A DNA stretch of 5,339 nucleotides from CAYUHJ01 sp964444365. GTDB lineage: Bacteria > Planctomycetota > Planctomycetia > Gemmatales > Gemmataceae. A program made the translations under genes and the position numbers. Below, piece after piece: positions 1-5,339 of this stretch. The notes beneath the pieces were generated by a model. That model had not been told where the DNA came from and searched no databases. It saw only the letters and a program-made list of their open reading frames with translations. The stretch's first letter is position 1. Every line of letters starts with the position of its first letter. The stretch spans positions 1 to 5,339 of the forward strand of contig CAYUHJ010000334.1 of the NCBI GenBank assembly GCA_964444365.1, read 5' to 3'.

Positions 1-45
1 CTCAAGTTCCAGGAATTCGATGATGTCTCACTCCTGGCCGCGTGA
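1..45 (+). CDS. Possible 3' end of an upstream gene (partial)
   Basis: Frame 1 is open from the window edge to a TGA at 43-45 and reads LKFQEFDDVSLLAA. The other two forward frames give less protein-like tails. The ending resembles the C-terminal strand of SpoIIE/PP2C-type serine phosphatases, which often finish with a D-D-[IV]-[TS]-L-L pattern, but fourteen residues are too few to assign a family. It would lie 15 bases before the first possible start of the permease gene, so it could belong to the same transcript. It may also be a chance open frame. Confidence 0.3.
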   Translation, partial: LKFQEFDDVSLLAA

Positions 46-60
46 AGTATAGCCGAACAA

Positions 61-951
61 GTGCCCTCATTCGCCCCAACTCCATCCCTCAATGTCGCGG
101 ATGAAACCGCTTCAATGGAGTCAGTGCCCGAACTCGTAGTGACTCGCATCCGACCCTCCGGAGGCTGGCGGGCCATCGACCTCGGCGAAGTCTGGCGATA
201 CCGCGAACTGCTGTTCTTCCTCACGCTCCGCGACATCAAGCTCCGCTACAAGCAGACCGCCCTGGGCGTCGCCTGGGCGGTCCTGCAACCGCTCGCCACG
301 ATGGCCGTGTTCGCCGTCTTCTTCGGCAAGCTCGCCAAGATGCCGTCCGACGGCCGGCCGTACGCCCTGTTTGTTCTCGCCGCGCTGCTCCCCTGGCAGC
401 TTTTCGCCTACGCCTTGACGCAGTCGAGCAACAGCCTCGTGAACGAACGCGGGCTGATCTCGAAGGTGTACTTCCCCCGACTGATCGTGCCGCTGTCGTC
501 CGTCCTCTCCGGGCTCGCCGACTTCGCCGTGACCCTCGGCCTGATGTTCGCCGCGATGCTCTGGTTCGGACTCGTGCCGGGATGGGAACTCGTCACGCTG
601 CCGCTGTTCACCGCCTTCGCCGTGGCGTCCGCCCTTGCCGTGGGGTTGTGGCTGTCCGCACTGAACGTCCAGTACCGCGACGTCCGGTACACGATCCCGT
701 TCCTGACCCAGTTCTGGATGTTCGTCACCCCCGTCGCGTACCCGGCGAGCATCGTGCCCGAGGAATACCGCCTGCTCTACGGCCTGAACCCGATGGCCGG
801 CGTCGTGGAAGGCTTCCGGTGGGCGCTGCTGGGAACCGACGCCCCGGACTGGGGCTTGATGGGCGTCTCCGTCGCGGCCGTGGCGGTCTTGTTTGTTGGC
901 GGGTTGCTCTACTTCCGGCGGCTCGAACGCACCTTTGCGGACATTGTTTAA
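61..951 (+). CDS. wzm: ABC-2 type polysaccharide/O-antigen export permease (Wzm-like)
   Basis: This is the inner-membrane channel subunit of an ABC exporter that moves a lipid-linked polysaccharide from cytoplasm to periplasm; two copies would pair with two copies of the ATPase encoded next. The 296-residue product has a soluble N-terminus, then the conserved block RDIKLRYKQTALG (57-69), where an amphipathic helix leads into the first membrane span. About six hydrophobic segments follow, near 68-88, 100-124, 143-170, 177-201, 212-232 and 268-286. The stretch NVQYRDVRYTIPFL (202-215) followed by FVTPVAYP (221-228) is typical of the ABC2_membrane/TagG-Wzm family. Length is slightly above the usual 260-280 residues. 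GTG 61 is the first start after the in-frame stop at 43-45; ATG 115 (278 residues) is an equally credible start, and neither has a clear Shine-Dalgarno site. The gene ends 6 bases before the ATPase start. Function is secure at family level; the exported glycan is unknown. Confidence 0.93.
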   Translation: MPSFAPTPSLNVADETASMESVPELVVTRIRPSGGWRAIDLGEVWRYRELLFFLTLRDIKLRYKQTALGVAWAVLQPLATMAVFAVFFGKLAKMPSDGRPYALFVLAALLPWQLFAYALTQSSNSLVNERGLISKVYFPRLIVPLSSVLSGLADFAVTLGLMFAAMLWFGLVPGWELVTLPLFTAFAVASALAVGLWLSALNVQYRDVRYTIPFLTQFWMFVTPVAYPASIVPEEYRLLYGLNPMAGVVEGFRWALLGTDAPDWGLMGVSVAAVAVLFVGGLLYFRRLERTFADIV

Positions 952-957
952 CGCGAC

Positions 958-2193
958 ATGAGTGACATCGCGGTTTCCGTTCGCGGGCTCGGCAAGCGGT
1001 ACCACCTCGGGGCGGCCCGCGAGCGGTACAGCACCCTCCGCGACTCGATCCACAAGTTCACGTCCGCCCCGTTACGGCGACTGCTCCGCCGGGCGACGGC
1101 GGCCGAGAAGAGCCCGCCGTTCTGGGCGTTGAAGGACGTCACCTTCGACGTGAAGCGCGGCGAGGTCGTCGGCATCATCGGCCGCAACGGGGCGGGCAAG
1201 AGCACGCTGCTCAAGATTCTCTCCCGCATCACCGAGCCGACCGAGGGGGAGGCCGACATCCACGGCCGCGTCGGCAGCCTGCTCGAAGTCGGCACCGGGT
1301 TCCACCCCGAGCTGACCGGCCGGGAGAACGTCTACCTCAACGGCGCGATCCTCGGCATGCGGCGGGCCGAGATCGCCCGCAAGTTCGACGAGATCGTCGC
1401 CTTCGCGGAGGTGGAAAAGTTCATCGACACCCCGGTCAAGCACTACAGCAGCGGCATGTACATGCGACTCGCCTTCGCCGTCGCCGCCCACCTGGAACCC
1501 GAGGTGCTGATCGTCGACGAGGTGCTCGCCGTCGGCGACGCGCAGTTCCAGAAGAAGTGCCTCGGCAAGATGGGCGACGTTGCGAGGGGCGGGCGGACGG
1601 TGCTGTTCGTGTCGCACAATATGGCGGCGGTTCAGGCTCTTTGCTCGACTGCCGTCTGGCTGAGGGCGGGGTGCGTCGAACAGCTCGGGCTCTCGTCCGA
1701 GTTGGTGCCACGATACCTCTCGTCGACGAGTAGCTTCCGTGACGAGGAATTCAACCCAACGACTCTGGCTGCCGGTCTCGTTTTATCCGACCTGCGGCTG
1801 ACTCCATCCCTCGTTCCGGCCAACCAGCCGGCCGTCGTCCGGGTGGAGTTGGAATCGGACGGCCCCGTCACCGTCGATCACCTCTGCGTGCTGGTGTACT
1901 CCCTCGGCGGCGTTCGGGTGGCGGTCATCGACCTGCGGTCGCCCGACGGAACCTACGGCCGCCGAGCGGCCGGGCGGATCGCGGTCGAGGCCGCAATACC
2001 CGCGGTGTCCCTCGTGGAAGGCGAGTACGTTCTGGGGCTGTATGTAGTCGCGGGGGCGGCACACGGGGACTTCTACGACCTGGCGAAATTCGAGGTGGCC
2101 GCCGTCCCGGACCTGGAGCGCGTGACCCCGTATGCCGCCGTGAACCGCGGCTTCGTCGAACTCCGACCCGGCATTCCCCAGGTGACTTGTTGA
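958..2193 (+). CDS. wzt: ABC transporter ATPase for polysaccharide export with C-terminal glycan-binding domain (Wzt-like)
   Basis: This is the cytoplasmic nucleotide-binding subunit that powers the preceding Wzm-like permease. The ABC domain covers about residues 1-250. Walker A is GIIGRNGAGKST (72-83). The block GSLLEVGTGFHPELTGREN (106-124) is typical of the Wzt/TagH branch. The signature is YSSGM (163-167), Walker B with catalytic Glu is LIVDE (184-188), the D-loop is VGD (192-194) and the switch His is H220 in FVSHN. A linker leads to a beta-rich region at about 265-402 matching Wzt_C, the domain that in Escherichia coli O8/O9a Wzt binds the modified non-reducing end of the O-chain before export. 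At 411 residues the protein is of the full two-domain type, unlike short capsule ATPases such as KpsT. ATG 958 is the only reasonable start and has no obvious Shine-Dalgarno site. Its TGA overlaps the next start. Glycan specificity cannot be read from sequence. Confidence 0.95.
   Translation: MSDIAVSVRGLGKRYHLGAARERYSTLRDSIHKFTSAPLRRLLRRATAAEKSPPFWALKDVTFDVKRGEVVGIIGRNGAGKSTLLKILSRITEPTEGEADIHGRVGSLLEVGTGFHPELTGRENVYLNGAILGMRRAEIARKFDEIVAFAEVEKFIDTPVKHYSSGMYMRLAFAVAAHLEPEVLIVDEVLAVGDAQFQKKCLGKMGDVARGGRTVLFVSHNMAAVQALCSTAVWLRAGCVEQLGLSSELVPRYLSSTSSFRDEEFNPTTLAAGLVLSDLRLTPSLVPANQPAVVRVELESDGPVTVDHLCVLVYSLGGVRVAVIDLRSPDGTYGRRAAGRIAVEAAIPAVSLVEGEYVLGLYVVAGAAHGDFYDLAKFEVAAVPDLERVTPYAAVNRGFVELRPGIPQVTC
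2180..2185 (+). promoter_or_regulatory. Shine-Dalgarno-like site for the FkbM methyltransferase gene
   Basis: AGGTGA lies inside the last codons of the ATPase gene. It is 4 bases before TTG 2190 but only 1 base before TTG 2187. This favours 2190, whose TTG also forms a TTGA overlap with the ATPase stop at 2191-2193. It is the best Shine-Dalgarno-like site among the gene starts here; the other starts have weak or no purine motifs. Confidence 0.45.
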
Positions 2194-3038
2194 GCCGCCC
2201 CGAACCGATCTGGAAGCGGATCCGCCTCGCGGAAAACACGTTCATCGGCTGGTTCCTCGCCCGCTACCTGGCCGCCCCGGACCACCCGGCCAAACTGCGA
2301 ATCTGGCGGTGGCTGTATGCCCTCGCCGGTCGGCCGGAGGTACTGGTTCGGTACGCCGGCACGGCCCGGATGAGGCTGAATCTGGAAGACTGCGTCCAGG
2401 AACGGATCGTGACCCACGGCTTTTACGAGCCCGAGGTGTGGGAGACGCTGGCCGGGTACGCGACGGGTGACGAAGTCGTCTGGGACATCGGCGCGCACGT
2501 CGGCGGCGTCGCCATCCGGGCCGCCCTCGACCCGCGGGTGCGAGCAGTCCACTGCTTCGAGCCCAACCCGCACACGGCCGCCCGGCTTCGAGCGAATCTG
2601 GCCTTGAACCCGGATTTGCCGATCACCCTCCATCAAGTGGCGTTGGGTGACCGCACGGAAACGCGGACCCTCTACTTCGGCCCGCCGGGCAACATCGGCC
2701 AGACGAGCCTCGTCGTACGACCGACCGCCGAGGGCACCCCGGTGGAGTGCGTCACCGCGGACGGCTGGATCGCGGCCGGCAAGGCGGACCCGCCGACGGT
2801 GGTGAAAGTCGACGTGGAGGGGTTCGAGGCCAGCGTATTCGCGGGGGCGTCTGCGGCGCTCAAGTCGGGGCGGGTCAAGGCGGTGGTGTTTGAGAGCGCG
2901 GCCGAGTCGGACGGCCGAATCGGCTCCAAACTTCTCGTAGAGCAACTGGCCGGGCATGGATATCAGACCCGCCACCTTAAGCGGCCTGCCGGGAGTGTAG
3001 AAGAGAACGAGAACTATCACGCGGCGCGAGAGAGATGA
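2190..3038 (+). CDS. FkbM family SAM-dependent methyltransferase
   Basis: This is a predicted cytoplasmic O-methyltransferase transferring a methyl group from S-adenosylmethionine, most likely to a sugar hydroxyl given the locus. Residue numbers here count from TTG 2187; from the preferred TTG 2190 the protein is 282 residues. The Rossmann-type core begins with VVWDIGAHVGGVAIRAA (97-113), the SAM-binding glycine-rich motif I. Motif II is VHCFEPNP (121-128), with the acidic residue expected to bind the ribose. VVKVDVEGFEASVFAGA (205-221) is the hallmark of Methyltransf_21/FkbM, and the ENENYHAA ending (273-280) is a common FkbM C-terminus. The first 60 or so residues are a less conserved helical region. 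No upstream ATG or GTG fits, so a TTG start is inferred. The gene overlaps the ATPase by 4 bases and the next gene by ATGA (3035-3038). FkbM proteins act on diverse substrates, so the acceptor is unknown. Confidence 0.88.
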   Translation: MSRPEPIWKRIRLAENTFIGWFLARYLAAPDHPAKLRIWRWLYALAGRPEVLVRYAGTARMRLNLEDCVQERIVTHGFYEPEVWETLAGYATGDEVVWDIGAHVGGVAIRAALDPRVRAVHCFEPNPHTAARLRANLALNPDLPITLHQVALGDRTETRTLYFGPPGNIGQTSLVVRPTAEGTPVECVTADGWIAAGKADPPTVVKVDVEGFEASVFAGASAALKSGRVKAVVFESAAESDGRIGSKLLVEQLAGHGYQTRHLKRPAGSVEENENYHAARER

Positions 3039-4258
3039 GTCTAACCGAGTGTCGACCGACGCGACTTCTCGTCGCTACTTCGCATCGCGGAATCGTTGGA
3101 GGAGTTGAAACTTATCTTCGTGACCTGCTTCCGGTTTTACAAGGACATGGCTTCGAGATTGCCATTGTATACGATTTCGATCAACCTGGTGCAAAAATTG
3201 ATGAACGCTCTCCTGCTAATCCTGTGTGGAAATTGGGCGAGATCGGGACATTAGCGCGGATATCGCGATGGAAGCCAGATGTTTGTTTTCTAAACGGACT
3301 CTCCGATCCTGCGGACGAACTTAAACTTTCCGATCGCTTCCCGACCGTCTACTTTTCGCACGCCCAGCAGGGCATATGTATTAGTGGGACCAAGCTTCAT
3401 ACTTGGCCGTGGATGAAAGCATGCAATCGCAAGTTCGGCACGGGATGTCTGGTGGCTTTTTTTCCATGTCGCTGCGGCGGAAGAAACCCCATCCGAATGT
3501 GGACAAGCTACCAAGCCCAACGCCAACGGCTAGCGGCATTTCCTCGCTACAAACGAATAATCGTTGCTAGCGAATTTATGTACAAACAGTATATCTCGTT
3601 GGGTGTCCCACCCAACTTGCTCGAACTTGTCCCACTTTATCCGACTGATGTAACTCGGTCAGTCACACCACCCGCTCCGCGAAAACAATCACACGAGGTG
3701 GTCGCGCTTTCAAGGCTGGTTCCACTGAAAGGTGTTCATCTCCTACTGGATGCGATTGCCGAAGCGAACACGAAATTGTCTCGTCCGTTGAATTGTACAG
3801 TACTTGGCGATGGCCCCCAGCGCTCCTTGCTTGTCGAACAAGCAAGAAATCTCCGCATTGATGTCAGTTTTCGAGGCTGGGTCAATTCATCAGAAAGAAA
3901 TGAAATTCTAGCTCGTGCAGATCTATTAGGTTTTCCAAGTCTCGTTCCAGAAACATTCGGACTGGCGGGAGTTGAAGCCGCGGCTCTGGGACTTCCGGCC
4001 GTCGCATTCTACCGTGGGGGAGCCAAAGACTGGCTGATTCCAGGGGTAAGCGGTGAAGCCGCATCAGAAAATCACTTGAACTCTTCGGAACTTTCAGCAG
4101 CGATCGTTCGTGCGATGAATTCATATGATCATTGGCAAAATCTGAGAATCGGTGCCTGGCAAACTGCGGGTCGCTTTACAAGGACAGGCCACATCAACAA
4201 GCTGACGACTTTATTCAAATCGGTTGCTGGCAGGCTATTGGACGCAGAAAGTGCATGA
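3035..4258 (+). CDS. GT-B fold glycosyltransferase, family 4-like, with cysteine-rich insert
   Basis: This is a predicted cytoplasmic retaining glycosyltransferase adding one sugar from a nucleotide-sugar donor to the growing glycan. The 407-residue product has an N-terminal Rossmann-like domain opening with LLVATSHRGIVGGVETYLRD (11-30), where the GG-x-E-x-Y element is the usual GT4 acceptor-side loop. The C-terminal donor domain contains ALSRLVPLKGVHLLLDA (224-240), LGDGPQR (257-263) and FRGWV (279-283). PETFGLAGVEAAALGLP (305-321) supplies an EX7E pair at E306 and E314. Between the domains lies an insert with Cys at 115, 130, 138, 145 and 147. ATG 3035 overlaps the methyltransferase stop, and the stop at 4256-4258 overlaps the next start, so translation is probably coupled on both sides. 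The coding DNA is distinctly AT-richer than its neighbours (sampled lines: 27/60 GC at 3121-3180 and 23/60 at 3901-3960), which suggests transfer. Donor and acceptor are unknown. Confidence 0.92.
   Translation: MSLTECRPTRLLVATSHRGIVGGVETYLRDLLPVLQGHGFEIAIVYDFDQPGAKIDERSPANPVWKLGEIGTLARISRWKPDVCFLNGLSDPADELKLSDRFPTVYFSHAQQGICISGTKLHTWPWMKACNRKFGTGCLVAFFPCRCGGRNPIRMWTSYQAQRQRLAAFPRYKRIIVASEFMYKQYISLGVPPNLLELVPLYPTDVTRSVTPPAPRKQSHEVVALSRLVPLKGVHLLLDAIAEANTKLSRPLNCTVLGDGPQRSLLVEQARNLRIDVSFRGWVNSSERNEILARADLLGFPSLVPETFGLAGVEAAALGLPAVAFYRGGAKDWLIPGVSGEAASENHLNSSELSAAIVRAMNSYDHWQNLRIGAWQTAGRFTRTGHINKLTTLFKSVAGRLLDAESA
3826..3846. repeat. Perfect 9-bp inverted repeat with 3-base loop inside a glycosyltransferase gene
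   Basis: The arms CTTGCTTGT and ACAAGCAAG flank a CGA loop. The hairpin sits within the codons for LLVEQAR of the low-GC glycosyltransferase. It has no following T-run and lies in mid-gene, so it does not look like a terminator. It may be a chance palindrome. Confidence 0.4.
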
Positions 4259-5339
4259 CACTCCACCTCGTCACCCCCGAGTATCCGCCGAAGATCGGCG
4301 GGGTCGCGGATTACACCCGGCAGATCGCGGTCGGGCTCGCGGGGAGGGGGGATGAGGTTCACGTCTGGACGGCGACGGCGGGCGGGGGGCGGCCGAGCGA
4401 TCCGGGGGTGACGGTTCACGATGCCTTCGGCCGGTTTCGCGTCGGCGACCTGTGGGCCGCCGACCGGGAACTCGACCGGTTCCCGCGGCCGCGGCGGATC
4501 GTCGTGCAGTACGCGCCGCACGGGTACCGGTGGCAGGCGATGAACCTCGGGTTCGCGGCGTGGGTCGCCAGCCGGGCGGCGCGGGGGGACCGGGTCGACG
4601 TCATGTTTCACGAGGCGTTTCAGGGGTTCGCGGGGCGGCCGCGGCACTACCTGATGGCGGCCGCCCAGCGGGTCATGGCCGCCCTCCTGCTCCGGGCCGC
4701 GGACCGGGTGTGGGTGTCGACGCCGACCTGGGCGGACGCGCTGCGGCCGTACGCCCCCCGGCGGAAGGCGATCGAGTGGCTGCCGATCCCGAGCAACGTC
4801 CCGAGCCGGCCGCCGGACCCGGACGTGGTCCCGGACTTCACCGTCGGGCACTTCGGCACCTACGGCCCGCAAACGGCCCCCCTGCTCGGCCCGGTGCTGG
4901 CCGGCATCCTGACGGCCCTCCCCGACGCGACCGTCCGGCTGATCGGGGCGAACGGCGACCGGTACCTGAAGGAGTTTGCCGCCGCGCACCCGCCGCTGGC
5001 GGACCGGGTGTCCGCGACAGGTGCGATCCCGCTCGAAGGCGTGCGGGAGGAACTCCACCGGTGCGCGGTGATGGTCCAGCCGGTGGTGAACGGCGTGACG
5101 GTGCGGAGTGGATCATTAATGGCATGTCTCGCTAACGGCCGGCCGGTGGTAGCGACGACAGGGGTGTTGACGCACCCGCTGCTGGCCGCCGGCACGCATC
5201 TGGTCCGCGAAGAGCCGGCGGAAGTAGCGAGGGCGGTAAAAAAAGCTGTGGCGAATGCGGACGGGCTGGGCACCGCAGGCCTGAAACTGTACGGAGAGGT
5301 GTTCGAGGTGCGACGGACGTTGGCGGCCTTGGGGGGGGG
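4255..5339 (+). CDS. GT-B fold glycosyltransferase (group 1/GT4-like), 3' end cut by the window
   Basis: This is a predicted cytoplasmic glycosyltransferase acting in the same glycan pathway. The frame is open from ATG 4255 to the window edge, about 361 codons, with no stop, so the C-terminus is missing. The start LHLVTPEYPPKIGGVADYTR (3-22) is the classic first strand and GG-x-x-x-Y loop of this class, followed by LAGRGDEVHVWTA (29-41). The donor-domain half includes TVGHFGTYGPQ (197-207), ATVRLIGANG (226-235) and ATGAIP (254-259). The segment NGVTVRSGSLMACLANGRPV (279-298) occupies the place where GT4 enzymes carry EX7E, but the glutamates are absent. Composition returns abruptly to high GC (42/60 at 4261-4320) directly after the start. 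ATGA at 4255-4258 couples it to the previous gene. The family assignment is good; donor and acceptor are unknown. The last codons run into a G9 tract, so the final residues are less reliable. Confidence 0.88.
   Translation, partial: MTLHLVTPEYPPKIGGVADYTRQIAVGLAGRGDEVHVWTATAGGGRPSDPGVTVHDAFGRFRVGDLWAADRELDRFPRPRRIVVQYAPHGYRWQAMNLGFAAWVASRAARGDRVDVMFHEAFQGFAGRPRHYLMAAAQRVMAALLLRAADRVWVSTPTWADALRPYAPRRKAIEWLPIPSNVPSRPPDPDVVPDFTVGHFGTYGPQTAPLLGPVLAGILTALPDATVRLIGANGDRYLKEFAAAHPPLADRVSATGAIPLEGVREELHRCAVMVQPVVNGVTVRSGSLMACLANGRPVVATTGVLTHPLLAAGTHLVREEPAEVARAVKKAVANADGLGTAGLKLYGEVFEVRRTLAALGG

Noticed and set aside
582..965. Forward open frame (127 codons) overlapping the permease 3' end
   Set aside because: It is an Arg-rich out-of-frame translation of the permease membrane segments, with no independent support.
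121..1053. Long antisense open frame (310 codons) opposite the permease gene
   Set aside because: It is the mirror of a well-defined permease frame in high-GC DNA. The product is rich in Glu, Gly, Arg and His with no domain-like pattern or hydrophobic core, and it runs across the permease/ATPase junction.
1690..1760. Possible recombination joint between the ATPase and Wzt_C modules
   Set aside because: GC falls somewhat (about 60-62% at 1681-1800), but similar dips occur inside the ATPase domain (34/60 at 1381-1440), so composition gives no real support.
2073..3020. Antisense open frame (315 codons) opposite the FkbM gene
   Set aside because: It is Arg/Gly/Asp-rich with low-complexity character, opposite a clear methyltransferase. 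Long antisense frames are expected by GC bias.
4129..5058. Antisense open frame (309 codons) opposite the last glycosyltransferase
   Set aside because: The product is a Pro/Arg/Gly-rich string with no recognisable motif. The forward frame has conserved glycosyltransferase motifs throughout.
4452..5135. Forward open frame (227 codons) within the last glycosyltransferase gene
   Set aside because: It is an Arg/Pro/Ala/Gly-rich shadow in another frame. The frame starting at 4255 is open for its whole length and carries the family motifs.
5101..5135. Possible frameshift in the last glycosyltransferase near the AT-rich GGATCATTAATGG
   Set aside because: Codon-by-codon translation of the 4255 frame passes through as VRSGSLMACLANG, which fits the family, so there is no break.

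Overview
The window is a gene-dense stretch of very GC-rich bacterial DNA: 60-base samples of four of the five main genes mostly run 60-75% GC. All genes lie on the + strand. The composition, the CGG/GCC-rich codon use, the near absence of Shine-Dalgarno sites and the style of the proteins suggest a planctomycete of the Gemmata type. That assignment is an inference from recalled sequence style, not a demonstrated placement.

Layout: (1) bases 1-45 may be the last 14 codons of an upstream gene. (2) 61-951 encodes an ABC-2 type polysaccharide export permease (Wzm class). (3) 958-2193 encodes its ATPase (Wzt class), with a C-terminal Wzt_C-type carbohydrate-recognition domain. (4) about 2190-3038 encodes an FkbM-family SAM-dependent methyltransferase. 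(5) 3035-4258 encodes a family-4-like (GT-B) glycosyltransferase with a cysteine-rich insert, in DNA clearly poorer in GC than its neighbours. (6) 4255 to the end encodes a second GT-B glycosyltransferase. It is open to the window edge, so its C-terminus is missing. The gap between genes 2 and 3 is 6 bases, and each later junction is a 4-base TTGA or ATGA stop/start overlap. This is the organisation of a single translationally coupled operon. No non-coding stretch of 300 bases or more exists, and I saw no RNA gene, mobile element, CRISPR array or terminator.

Working together, the glycosyltransferases would assemble a glycan on a lipid carrier in the cytoplasm and the FkbM enzyme would O-methylate a sugar. 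The Wzt C-terminal domain may recognise a finished glycan, and Wzm/Wzt would move it across the inner membrane. This is the ABC-transporter-dependent route for O-antigen-like or capsular polysaccharide. The glycan itself cannot be deduced from the window.

I did not find an undescribed system. The points most worth following are the low-GC glycosyltransferase island with a sharp right boundary on the coupled start codon, the Cys-rich insert in that enzyme, the lack of a canonical EX7E motif in the last glycosyltransferase, and a possible link between the methyltransferase and Wzt_C recognition.
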